A DNA stretch of 64,000 nt, from positions 1 through 64,000 of the forward strand of contig NZ_JAUOEK010000117.1 of assembly GCF_030540835.1 (NCBI RefSeq). Direction: 5' to 3'. A model generated the notes under the pieces. The model worked only from the letters and a program-made list of their open reading frames with translations. It did not search any database and was not told the DNA's origin. A program made the translations under genes and the position numbers. Below, piece after piece: positions 8,422 through 16,339 of this stretch (positions are counted from its first letter, which is position 1; every line of letters begins with the position of its first letter). The stretch is from Flavivirga aquimarina (GTDB lineage: Bacteria > Bacteroidota > Bacteroidia > Flavobacteriales > Flavobacteriaceae).

Positions 8422-9486
8422 ATGAAAAAACACAACTTCAGTGCAGGACCATCTATTTTACCACCAGAAGTATTATTAAAAGCTTCGCAAGCAGTTGTCG
8501 ATTTAGACAATAGTGGTTTATCTCTAATCGAAATATCTCATAGAAGTAAAGCTTTTGTGGATATTATGGAAAATGCCAGAGCTTTAGCTTTAGAATTACT
8601 TGGTTTAGAAGGTAAAGGATATAAAGCTTTATTTTTACAAGGTGGTGCCAGTACGCAATTTTTAATGGTTGCATTAAATCTTTTAGAAAAAAGAGCAGGC
8701 TATTTAAATTCTGGTTCTTGGGCTGCTAAATCGATTAAAGAAGCTAAAATTTACGACGACATATACGAAGTAGGATCATCTAAAGACGCCAACTATAATT
8801 ATATTCCTAAAGGTTATGAAATTCCTGAAGATTATGATTATTTCCATTGTACGTCAAACAATACCATTTACGGTACACAAATGAAATCGTTTCCAAAAAC
8901 CGATATTCCTTTGGTTTGTGATATGAGCAGCGATATTTTTTCTCGTACTTTAGATTTTACTCAGTTTGATTTAATATATGCAGGTGCCCAAAAAAACATG
9001 GGACCTTCAGGAACTACTTTGGTAGTTGTTAAAGAAGATATTTTAGGGAAAGTATCTCGTAAAATCCCATCAATGATGGATTATAAAGTACATATAGACA
9101 AAGGAAGCATGTTCAACACGCCTCCAGTTTTTCCAGTTTATACATCCATGTTAACACTTCAATGGTTAAAAGATCTTGGTGGTATTGCTGCCATAGAGAA
9201 AGAAAACGAAAAGAAATCGCGTTTAATGTATTCTGAAATAGATTTAAACCCATTATTTAAAGGCTTTGCTGCTAAAGAAGATCGTTCGGACATGAACGCA
9301 ACATTTACTTTAGAAAATGAAAACCTAAAAGAAACATTTGAAACGATGCTTAAAGAAGCAGGAATAAGTGCTGTAAACGGACACCGAAGTGTTGGCGGTT
9401 ACAGAGCTTCTATGTACAATGCATTGCCACTAGATAGTGTTAAAGCGTTGGTTGAAGTGATGAGCGAATTAGAAAGTAAAGCTTAA
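8422..9486 (+). CDS. serC: Phosphoserine aminotransferase
   Basis: A 354-residue PLP-dependent aminotransferase that converts 3-phosphohydroxypyruvate and glutamate to phosphoserine and 2-oxoglutarate; the same fold also serves pyridoxal phosphate synthesis in some bacteria. The N-terminus HNFSAGPSILP, the phosphate cup GGASTQF, the PLP-lysine stretch YAGAQKNMGPSG near residue 192 and the C-terminal HRSVGGYRASMYNA are diagnostic. Length is normal. It is followed by serA after a 215-bp repeat-rich gap, so the first two steps of serine synthesis from 3-phosphoglycerate are encoded side by side. Confidence 0.97.
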   Translation: MKKHNFSAGPSILPPEVLLKASQAVVDLDNSGLSLIEISHRSKAFVDIMENARALALELLGLEGKGYKALFLQGGASTQFLMVALNLLEKRAGYLNSGSWAAKSIKEAKIYDDIYEVGSSKDANYNYIPKGYEIPEDYDYFHCTSNNTIYGTQMKSFPKTDIPLVCDMSSDIFSRTLDFTQFDLIYAGAQKNMGPSGTTLVVVKEDILGKVSRKIPSMMDYKVHIDKGSMFNTPPVFPVYTSMLTLQWLKDLGGIAAIEKENEKKSRLMYSEIDLNPLFKGFAAKEDRSDMNATFTLENENLKETFETMLKEAGISAVNGHRSVGGYRASMYNALPLDSVKALVEVMSELESKA

Positions 9487-9608
9487 AACAGTTTGCAGTA
9501 GGCAGTGGCAGTTTTCAGTGCTTACTCAAAACTTTAAAAAATTAATAGTCATTTTGAACAACTTGTGTTGAACATAGTCGAAGTAAGTATAAGAATCTTA
9601 TTAAAAAA

Positions 9609-9684
9609 GATTGCCACGTCATACTTCCTCGCAATGACAAAAAAATAAAATTTAATAAGAAAGATTCCCTCCTTCGAGGGAATA
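9609..9684. repeat. Palindromic intergenic repeats between serC and serA
   Basis: Two hairpins stand close together: ATTGC (9610-9614) with GCAAT (9631-9635), inside the widely seen GATTGCCACGTC...CCTCGCAATGAC pattern, and ATTCCCTC with GAGGGAAT around a CTTC loop (9664-9683). Their form resembles dispersed REP-like elements of Bacteroidota. The rest of 9487-9701 is AT-rich without a gene. Confidence 0.55.
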
Positions 9685-9701
9685 ACAAAAATAAAATTTC
9701 A

Positions 9702-10652
9702 ATGAAAGTATTAGCAAATGACGGTGTTTCTCAAAGCGGAATTGATGCACTAGAAAAAGCAGGTTACGAGGTTATAACAACGACAGTAGCTCAAGAACAA
9801 TTAATAAACTACATAAACGAAAAAGAGATTTCTGTTTTATTAGTTAGAAGTGCTACAACAGTTCGTAAAGATTTAATTGATGCTTGCCCTAACTTAAAAA
9901 TCATTGGTCGTGGTGGTGTTGGTATGGACAATATTGATGTAGAATACGCTCGCGAAAAAGGACTATCTGTAATTAATACGCCAGCAGCTTCTTCGCATTC
10001 GGTTGCAGAATTGGTATTTGGTCATTTATACGGATTAGCACGTTTTTTACATAACTCTAACAGAGAAATGCCTCTTGAGGGAGATAGCAACTTTAAAGGC
10101 TTAAAGAAAGCCTATGCTAAAGGTACCGAATTAAAAGGAAAAACTTTAGGCGTGTTAGGTTTTGGTCGTATTGGTCAAGCTACAGCAAAAGTAGCTCTTG
10201 GAGCTGGTATGAAAGTAATTGCTTTCGATCCGTTCTTAGAAAAAGCTAATTTAGAATTAGACTTTTTTGACGGACAAAAAGTAAACTTCGATATTGAAAC
10301 TATTTCTAAAGAAGATGTTTTAAAACAAGCCGATTTTATAACATTACATGTTCCCGCACAAAAAGAGTATGTTATTGATGAAGCTGAGTTTAACATTATG
10401 AAAGATGGTGTTATTATCGCAAATGCAGCTCGTGGAGGTGTCCTTAACGAAGTAGCCCTTGTTAAAGCTATTGAAAGTGGTAAAGTTGCCAGAGCAGCTT
10501 TAGATGTTTTTGAAAAAGAACCAAAACCAGAAATCCAGTTATTAATGAATCAAGCGTTATCATTAACACCGCATACAGGTGCTGCAACTAATGAAGCTCA
10601 AGATAGAATTGGTACAGAATTAGCGTCACAGATTATTAGTATTCTCGGATAG
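9702..10652 (+). CDS. serA: D-3-phosphoglycerate dehydrogenase
   Basis: A 316-residue NAD-dependent 2-hydroxyacid dehydrogenase that oxidises 3-phosphoglycerate to 3-phosphohydroxypyruvate. Motifs in order are GRGGVGMDNID (substrate Arg region), the Rossmann loop GVLGFGRIGQATA near residues 150-162, NAARGGVLNE with the catalytic Arg, and LTPHTGAAT with the catalytic His. It is the short form lacking the C-terminal ACT domain, so serine feedback through that domain is not expected. Its position directly after serC supports the role. Confidence 0.95.
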   Translation: MKVLANDGVSQSGIDALEKAGYEVITTTVAQEQLINYINEKEISVLLVRSATTVRKDLIDACPNLKIIGRGGVGMDNIDVEYAREKGLSVINTPAASSHSVAELVFGHLYGLARFLHNSNREMPLEGDSNFKGLKKAYAKGTELKGKTLGVLGFGRIGQATAKVALGAGMKVIAFDPFLEKANLELDFFDGQKVNFDIETISKEDVLKQADFITLHVPAQKEYVIDEAEFNIMKDGVIIANAARGGVLNEVALVKAIESGKVARAALDVFEKEPKPEIQLLMNQALSLTPHTGAATNEAQDRIGTELASQIISILG

Positions 10653-10677
10653 GTATTAAACCTGAGATTCCGCTAAT

Positions 10678-10693
10678 CCCGATAGCTATCGGG
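10678..10693. repeat. Perfect 16-bp palindrome
   Basis: CCCGATAGCTATCGGG is a perfect palindrome just after serA. It has the look of a dispersed palindromic unit rather than a terminator, because it is not followed by a T-run. Confidence 0.6.
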
Positions 10694-10701
10694 ACAACTA
10701 T

Positions 10702-10739
10702 CTGTTTTGAATACATTACTTCGTAATTTTTCAAAACAG
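10702..10739. repeat. Hairpin repeat after serA
   Basis: CTGTTTTGAA (10702-10711) pairs perfectly with TTCAAAACAG (10730-10739), and an inner ATTAC...GTAAT pair continues the stem. There is no T-run. It sits between the palindrome above and the true terminator below. Confidence 0.6.
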
Positions 10740-10777
10740 AATTTCACTAATAAAATGTGACTTAAAAGTTATATTTG

Positions 10778-10807
10778 AGTCCTAACTATATGTTGGGACT
10801 TTTTTTG
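10778..10807 (+). terminator. Terminator after serA
   Basis: AGTCCTAAC and GTTGGGACT form a stem with one mismatch or wobble and a five-base loop, followed by seven T. It ends the serA transcript before the DUF937 gene. Confidence 0.8.
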
Positions 10808-10853
10808 TACCTTCAAAATCCATTTTTAACATATATAATTAAAAACAATAATC

Positions 10854-11492
10854 ATGTCTGGAATTTTAGATTTATTAAACAGCGATCTGGGAAAAACTAT
10901 TATTAATGGTGTTGCTGGTCAAACCAAACAACCACAAAGCAAAACGCAAGATGTTTTAACTATGGCATTACCTGTTTTAATGCAAGCAATGAAACGTAAT
11001 ACTTCTTCTCCCCAAGGCGCCGAAGGTTTATTAAGTGCATTAAACGGTAAACATGATGGGAGTATACTTGATAATTTAGGAGGCTTATTTAGCGGTGGTG
11101 TAGACGATAATGTTCTAAATGATGGGAGTAAAATATTAGGTCATGTTTTAGGTAGCAAACAACAAAATGTAGAAAACGCATTGGGAGCAAAAGCAGGTAT
11201 GGATGCTGGTTCTGTTGGACAAATACTAAAAGTAGCGGCTCCTATTTTAATGGGTGTTTTAGGTAAACAATCCAGACAACAAAATGTTAGTAGTTCAAAT
11301 GGAATAGGTGACTTATTAGGTGGATTACTAAGCGGAAACTCACCTCAGCAAGAACAAAGCTTTTTAGAGTCTATTCTTGATGCAGATGGAGATGGAAGTG
11401 TTATTGACGATGTAGCAGGCATGGTATTAGGTGGTAGCAAAAAGAAAGGCGGTCTAGGCGGGTTACTTGGCGGACTTTTTGGAGGAAAATAA
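10854..11492 (+). CDS. DUF937 domain-containing protein
   Basis: A 212-residue protein of the DUF937 group (YidB-like), function unknown. The N-terminal helix MSGILDLLNSDLGKTIINGVAGQ and two related halves each with a VLTMALPVLMQAM / ILKVAAPILMGVL core are visible, followed by DADGDGSVIDDVAGM, which looks like a single EF-hand-like calcium loop near residues 180-190, and a Gly-rich tail. No signal peptide or membrane span. It is a single transcription unit bounded by terminators on both sides. Confidence 0.8.
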   Translation: MSGILDLLNSDLGKTIINGVAGQTKQPQSKTQDVLTMALPVLMQAMKRNTSSPQGAEGLLSALNGKHDGSILDNLGGLFSGGVDDNVLNDGSKILGHVLGSKQQNVENALGAKAGMDAGSVGQILKVAAPILMGVLGKQSRQQNVSSSNGIGDLLGGLLSGNSPQQEQSFLESILDADGDGSVIDDVAGMVLGGSKKKGGLGGLLGGLFGGK

Positions 11493-11516
11493 GTTATTAA
11501 ATTATATAAATACCAA

Positions 11517-11548
11517 AACGTCGAACATTGCTGTTTGACGTTTTTTTT
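11517..11548 (+). terminator. Terminator after DUF937 gene
   Basis: AACGTC and GACGTT form the outer stem, with AACA/TGTT pairing inside, followed by eight T. Confidence 0.85.
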
Positions 11549-11724
11549 GTTAAAACAACTCAAAAACAGCTATTTAAGGTATGATTTTTGTAAATTTATT
11601 TAAAAACTAACATATCTTAAAAGATGCTATAACTCAATGAGACTATTAGTTAACTCATTCTTGTTTTTATAAAAAAAAGTAGTAGCATACTTTTAAAGTA
11701 TATTATCGAAATCCATTGAAAGTT

Positions 11725-12168
11725 ATGAAAAAAGTTATTTACATAGTATTCCTCTCTGTATTTGTTTTTAATTGTAATACATATAAGCCTACTGCATCTC
11801 ATAAAAACGAATCTGAAAAAGCCCTTGCAGAAGTAAACAGTGATACTGTTACCATTGCCAATGATGAGTTAGAATACGAAATTATTATTATTGAACCTGG
11901 TTTTAATACCTGGTTGGTAAGCGTTGCCAAACCCGAAGGTTATTATTCGCAACAATATCTGGAAAGCAGAAACAATATTTACGTCATAGAATGGAATCAA
12001 AGAGTACTTCAACCACAGCGTTTTAATCCTAATTTGTACGAAATGCGAATTGATTACGAATCTGGTATTGATTACGGTTATGATGTTAATTATAAGCTCT
12101 TTAATTACTTTATCTATTTTCAATTAACATATAATGAACGATTAGCCGGATTTGTTCCCAGAATTTAA
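11725..12168 (+). CDS. DUF6146-like conserved hypothetical protein
   Basis: A 147-residue protein with a signal peptide MKKVIYIVFLSVFVFNC that ends in a Cys, so it is a probable lipoprotein. The body has EYEIIIIEPGFNTWL, YYSQQYLESRN, YVIEWNQRV and a Tyr-rich C-terminus (IDYGYDVNYKLFNYFIYFQLTYNERL), a pattern I associate with a flavobacterial family of unknown function (DUF6146). The ATG at 11725 is taken; an in-frame TTG at 11716 is possible. The next gene begins 35 bp downstream and probably belongs to the same unit. Confidence 0.7.
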   Translation: MKKVIYIVFLSVFVFNCNTYKPTASHKNESEKALAEVNSDTVTIANDELEYEIIIIEPGFNTWLVSVAKPEGYYSQQYLESRNNIYVIEWNQRVLQPQRFNPNLYEMRIDYESGIDYGYDVNYKLFNYFIYFQLTYNERLAGFVPRI

Positions 12169-12203
12169 AGTCTTTTATTTATTTTAGCAAATAAATTGCA
12201 TTT

Positions 12204-12698
12204 GTGAAAAAATTAAAAGAACGTTGGGATATAGAATCTAATTGGCAATTTCTATTTCTTTTTTTGGGATTAATAGGTTTAACTTATTCATCTTATAAGC
12301 TATCGCTTTTGTTCGTTGAGCACTCTCATATATTATATTTATTTGTGATAAATCTCATAATATTTTTTTTGTTATTAAAACTAACACTTTATATTTTTTC
12401 TAAATTAGAAAAGAAATGGGAAGTAAGTTATAGATGGGAGATGATCAATATTTTTCTCGTATTTGCTATTACTGGATCTTCATCTGTATTTATTAGTAAA
12501 CCAATAATTAAATTAATTGGAATTACAAAAGAAAATCTTTCGCCTGTACTATATTGGATACTATATATAGTTATTGGATTTATCTTTTACCAAATACTGC
12601 TTATATGTATAGGGTGGCTTTTTGGACAATATAAATTCTTCTGGAATTTCGAAAAGAAAATGCTTCGCCGAATAGGTTTTAAACGTTTTTTAGATTAG
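12204..12698 (+). CDS. DUF6787-like membrane protein
   Basis: A 164-residue membrane protein with four or five hydrophobic spans and charged ends (KKLKERWDIESNWQ; KMLRRIGFKRF). The motif VFAITGSSSVFISKPIIKLIGI is typical of a small Bacteroidota family sometimes mislabelled as diacylglyceryl transferase. There are two similar segments (ERWDIESNWQFLFLFLGLIGLTYSS near the start and KKWEVSYRWEMINIFLVFAITGSSS in the middle), which suggests an N-terminal extension or an internal duplication. The start is GTG; the stop overlaps the next gene's GTG by one base. Confidence 0.65.
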   Translation: MKKLKERWDIESNWQFLFLFLGLIGLTYSSYKLSLLFVEHSHILYLFVINLIIFFLLLKLTLYIFSKLEKKWEVSYRWEMINIFLVFAITGSSSVFISKPIIKLIGITKENLSPVLYWILYIVIGFIFYQILLICIGWLFGQYKFFWNFEKKMLRRIGFKRFLD

Positions 12699-13030
12699 TG
12701 AATCAAATAAAACAACATATTATATTTAGAATAGCAACCTTATTACTGGTTGTTTCTTTATTAGTACCAACTGTTGTTAAATTTGCGCATATCTTTGCAC
12801 ATCACAAACACGAAGTTTGTTTAGGAGAAAAAGCAACACACTTACATGAAATCGATCTGGATTGTGAGTTTTACAAGTTCAAATTAAATAACCAATATTT
12901 ATATACATTTAAATATAATGAGATAGTCAATATTTCATTTTATTTTAAAATTCCAATTTTAACATACAAATTTCTTGATAATCATCGGCAATTATCTTTT
13001 TCTCTTCGAGGTCCGCCTGCTTTAATTTAA
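12698..13030 (+). CDS. Small His-rich exported protein ahead of TonB receptor
   Basis: A 110-residue protein with an N-terminal hydrophobic segment (IATLLLVVSLLVPTVV, about residues 12-28) and then a His/Cys-rich patch HIFAHHKHEVC...THLHEIDLDC, typical of transition-metal binding. It ends in SLRGPPALI, a C-terminal motif that I recognise from small proteins preceding TonB receptors in flavobacteria. It starts with GTG overlapping the previous stop by one base and lies 36 bp before the receptor gene. A role in metal sensing or uptake is inference from composition and context. Confidence 0.65.
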   Translation: MNQIKQHIIFRIATLLLVVSLLVPTVVKFAHIFAHHKHEVCLGEKATHLHEIDLDCEFYKFKLNNQYLYTFKYNEIVNISFYFKIPILTYKFLDNHRQLSFSLRGPPALI

Positions 13031-13066
13031 AGTGTCTATTCTTTAAACTAAAACATATTTATAATA

Positions 13067-15466
13067 ATGAAACATTATATATTGATTGTGGCTTGTTGTT
13101 TCATCAACATAGCTTACAGTCATAATTGCAACTCCAAGTTTTATGGAGAAGTTCATGATTTTCATGATGGTTCGCCTATTGTAGCTGCCACCATTTACAT
13201 CGAAACACTTAATAAATATATTGTCACAGATATCAATGGAAAATTTTCTATTGACAGCCTCTGTGATGGTAAAATAATCGTTCATGTATCTCATTTAGCA
13301 TGTGAGACAAAACGATTAGAAATTCAAATAAAAGGTGATACATTTTATGTAATTAATTTAGAACATCATATTGAAGAACTTAATGAAATTGAAGTTAAGG
13401 GAACATCAAGCACTAAATTGACCAAAACATCACAAGAAACACTTCTAAAAACGGAAGATATTGAACGTTTCAGTGCTTTTAACCTTGGTGATGCGTTAAA
13501 ACAAATTAGTGGCGTATCGTCGATTAATACAGGTAATACCATAGTAAAACCAGTAATTAATGGTTTGCATAGTAGTCGAGTTCTAGTAATAACCAATGGT
13601 GTGCGTTTGCAAGACCAAGAATGGGGTATCGAACATGCACCAAATATAGACTTGAATGCTTCTGGTAGTATTAACGTAATAAAAGGTGCTAATGCATTAG
13701 CCTATGGTGGTGATGCTATTGGTGGTGTTGTTATTTTAAAACCTCCAAGTATTAGTTTAAAAGATTCGCTTTACGGAAAAACAATTATTAGTGGACAAAC
13801 CAATGGCAGAGGTGTTAGTGTAAATTCATCAGTAACAAAAACCTATCAAAAAGGATGGTATGTTGGAGCTCAAGCTTCCATGAAACGCTTTGGTGATTTT
13901 GAAGCACCAGATTATATCCTTACTAATACTGGTTTGAATTCAAAAGGTTTTTCTGTAAATACAGGCTATAAAACTTTTGAGCAGGGGTTTAATATGTTTT
14001 ATAGTTTTTTAAACAATGAAATAGGCATATTAAGAGCCTCACATATTGGAAATATTGAAGATTTAGTGAATGCTATTAATAGTCAACAACTATTAGTGAC
14101 CGATGCTTTTAGCTATGATATCAATGCGCCTCGTCAAGATGTAACGCATCAGATTGTAAAAGCTGATTTTTACAAACGCTTTAAAAAGTTTGGACGCTTA
14201 GATGTACAATATGATTTTCAAAATAACAAACGTTTAGAATATGACTTGCGAATAGGTGATGATAGATTCAAGCCTGCTATTGATTTGACTTTAAAAACAC
14301 ACACCGTAAGAACAAATTTAAAAATAGATGCTAAAAGTAATATAACTCATGAATTTGGGGTTAATGTTGGCTATCAAAACAATTTTGCAAATCCTGATAC
14401 GGACATAAGACGCTTGATTCCTGATTACGATAAATATGATGCCGGCTTTTTTGCTATTTCTAATTTAAGATTAAACGATAACATTAATTTAGATTTAGGC
14501 ATTCGCTATGATTTTAATCGTATAGATGCCAAAAAATTCTATCTCACCAGTCGTTGGGAAGAACGTGGTTATGATGAAGACTTTGACGATATTGTAATCG
14601 AAGATGCGGGGAATCAATTGCTTACAAATCCCGTTTTTAATTATCACAATATATCTGCTTCAGCAGGAATGGCATATCAACTAAATGATAACAGTTCGTT
14701 TATATTCAATTATGGATTATCAAACAGAGCACCAAATTCATCTGAATTGTTTAGTGATGGCTTACACCATTCGGCAGCAAGAATAGAGTTGGGAGGTTTA
14801 CATATAAAACAAGAAACATCAAACCGTGTTTCAGGTACTTATAAATATAACCATGATACGTTTTCTATCAACCTCGAGGGGTTTTATAATCACATAAACG
14901 ATTATATTTTTATAGAGCCTACAGGAACAGAAGTCACTATTAGAGGGGAGTTCCCTGTTTGGAGTTATAACCAAACCAATGCATCATTATTTGGTTTAGA
15001 TGTAACGGGGCAATACAACCTAAACGAACAATGGTTTTTAAATACTAAATCCTCATTTATAAAAGGTAGGGATTTAAGTAAAAAAGAGGGGTTGATTGAT
15101 ATGCCTTCGTTTAAAACTGTTAACATTTTAGGCTATTCAAACGAAAAATGGTTGCAACTTCATACCGAATTACAAAGTGAATTGGTATTGAGGCAAAATG
15201 ATTTTCCGAATAACAACTTTGATGTTTATATAGCCACAACAGATAGTTCGGTTTTATTGGACATTAGTTCGCCACCCCCAACCTATCATTTGCTACATTT
15301 TCAAAGTGACATCACTCTAAATGTATCAAAAAAGACAAACCTGAATATAGGTTTAAACATAACTAACATTTTTAATACTTCTTATAGAGAATACCTTAAT
15401 AGATTAAGGTATTTTGCCGATGATTTAGGAAGAAATATCATGTTACAAATAAAATTTAATTATTAA
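13067..15466 (+). CDS. TonB-dependent receptor, probable metal uptake
   Basis: A 799-residue outer-membrane active transporter. After the signal peptide (to about residue 18) comes a carboxypeptidase-regulatory-like domain (residues about 25-100, GEVHDFHDGSPIVAATIYIETL), then the plug (LGDALKQISGVSSIN, VLVITNGVRLQDQEWG, IKGANALAYGGDAIGGVV, about 140-225) and a 22-strand-type barrel ending in aromatic FNY. Several His residues lie in the plug and barrel (IEHAPN, GLHHSAARIELGGLH), which fits zinc or copper uptake as in ZnuD-like receptors, but the ligand is not proven. It lies between a His-rich small protein and a lipoprotein in one operon. Confidence 0.88.
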   Translation: MKHYILIVACCFINIAYSHNCNSKFYGEVHDFHDGSPIVAATIYIETLNKYIVTDINGKFSIDSLCDGKIIVHVSHLACETKRLEIQIKGDTFYVINLEHHIEELNEIEVKGTSSTKLTKTSQETLLKTEDIERFSAFNLGDALKQISGVSSINTGNTIVKPVINGLHSSRVLVITNGVRLQDQEWGIEHAPNIDLNASGSINVIKGANALAYGGDAIGGVVILKPPSISLKDSLYGKTIISGQTNGRGVSVNSSVTKTYQKGWYVGAQASMKRFGDFEAPDYILTNTGLNSKGFSVNTGYKTFEQGFNMFYSFLNNEIGILRASHIGNIEDLVNAINSQQLLVTDAFSYDINAPRQDVTHQIVKADFYKRFKKFGRLDVQYDFQNNKRLEYDLRIGDDRFKPAIDLTLKTHTVRTNLKIDAKSNITHEFGVNVGYQNNFANPDTDIRRLIPDYDKYDAGFFAISNLRLNDNINLDLGIRYDFNRIDAKKFYLTSRWEERGYDEDFDDIVIEDAGNQLLTNPVFNYHNISASAGMAYQLNDNSSFIFNYGLSNRAPNSSELFSDGLHHSAARIELGGLHIKQETSNRVSGTYKYNHDTFSINLEGFYNHINDYIFIEPTGTEVTIRGEFPVWSYNQTNASLFGLDVTGQYNLNEQWFLNTKSSFIKGRDLSKKEGLIDMPSFKTVNILGYSNEKWLQLHTELQSELVLRQNDFPNNNFDVYIATTDSSVLLDISSPPPTYHLLHFQSDITLNVSKKTNLNIGLNITNIFNTSYREYLNRLRYFADDLGRNIMLQIKFNY

Positions 15467-15477
15467 TAAAAAGAACC

Positions 15478-16053
15478 ATGAATACATTAAAAAATAATTT
15501 AAAAAGTGCCTTTTTAATCTTAGTATCAACGCTTACATTTATTGGATGCTCTAATGATGATGATCCAGAAATAGTCATTGAAGAAGAAGTTATTACCACA
15601 ATGACAGCAACCTTAGTTCCTGTTGGAGGGGGCACCACCATAACTTTAATGACTCAAGATTTAGATGGTGATGGGCCAAATGAACCCGAAGTAACGGTTT
15701 CTGGAGATTTAGTTGCCAATACAACATATAATGGAAGTTTGGTATTATTAAATGAAACTAAAAATCCTGCCGAGGATATTACTGAAGAAATTGAAGAGTT
15801 AGATGATGAACATCAATTTTTCTTTCAGGCAACAAATAGTATAGCAACATTTGCTTACAGCGATACGGATGGTGATGGCAACCCTGTTGGGCTAAGTTTC
15901 ACACTTACCACAGGAAGTGCTGGTACAGGTACTATTACCATTGTCTTAAGACATGAACCCAATAAAGGTGCTACTGGTGTTAGTGATGGAGATATAACTA
16001 ATGCTGGTGGTTCAACCGATATTACGGAAACGTTTTCTGTAACAGTTATTTAA
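15478..16053 (+). CDS. Surface lipoprotein linked to TonB receptor
   Basis: A 191-residue lipoprotein with signal FLILVSTLTFIGC and SNDDDPE following the Cys, which matches the flavobacterial surface-export signal. The mature part has two acidic calcium-type loops, DLDGDGPNEPE and DTDGDGNPVG, and beta-rich segments. It starts 11 bp after the receptor stop codon, so it is expected to work with the receptor as an accessory surface protein. The exact ligand is unknown. Confidence 0.75.
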   Translation: MNTLKNNLKSAFLILVSTLTFIGCSNDDDPEIVIEEEVITTMTATLVPVGGGTTITLMTQDLDGDGPNEPEVTVSGDLVANTTYNGSLVLLNETKNPAEDITEEIEELDDEHQFFFQATNSIATFAYSDTDGDGNPVGLSFTLTTGSAGTGTITIVLRHEPNKGATGVSDGDITNAGGSTDITETFSVTVI

Positions 16054-16071
16054 TTTAACAACTTATTCTAT

Positions 16072-16109
16072 AAAAAAAATCCCTTTCGAAATTGAAAGGG
16101 ATTTTTTTT
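16072..16109 (+). terminator. Terminator of the TonB receptor operon
   Basis: AATCCCTTTC and GAAAGGGATT make a perfect 10-bp stem with a short loop, flanked by A-run and T-run. It closes the operon that seems to begin upstream of 12204. Confidence 0.9.
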
Positions 16110-16339
16110 ATTACTTAACTTCTAAAATCGTTTCTTGTATACTAAAAACATAGGTTTTAAGCTATACATTATATAATGCTAGAAATAGCAAAAACCGCTT
16201 CAACAATAATCTATTAATAACCTGGCCTAGCTAAGTCTAATAGCATATTCAATATAATAGAAATTTTAGTTTCGGATTTACTTACTTTATAAAGTAGAAA
16301 AAACTTATCTTAGGTTCTGTCTATCAAATCATATTTCTA
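16110..16339 (+). other. Intergenic region before histidine kinase
   Basis: AT-rich sequence with no gene-like reading frame and no clear -7 promoter element. It must hold the leader of the kinase gene. Confidence 0.4.
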
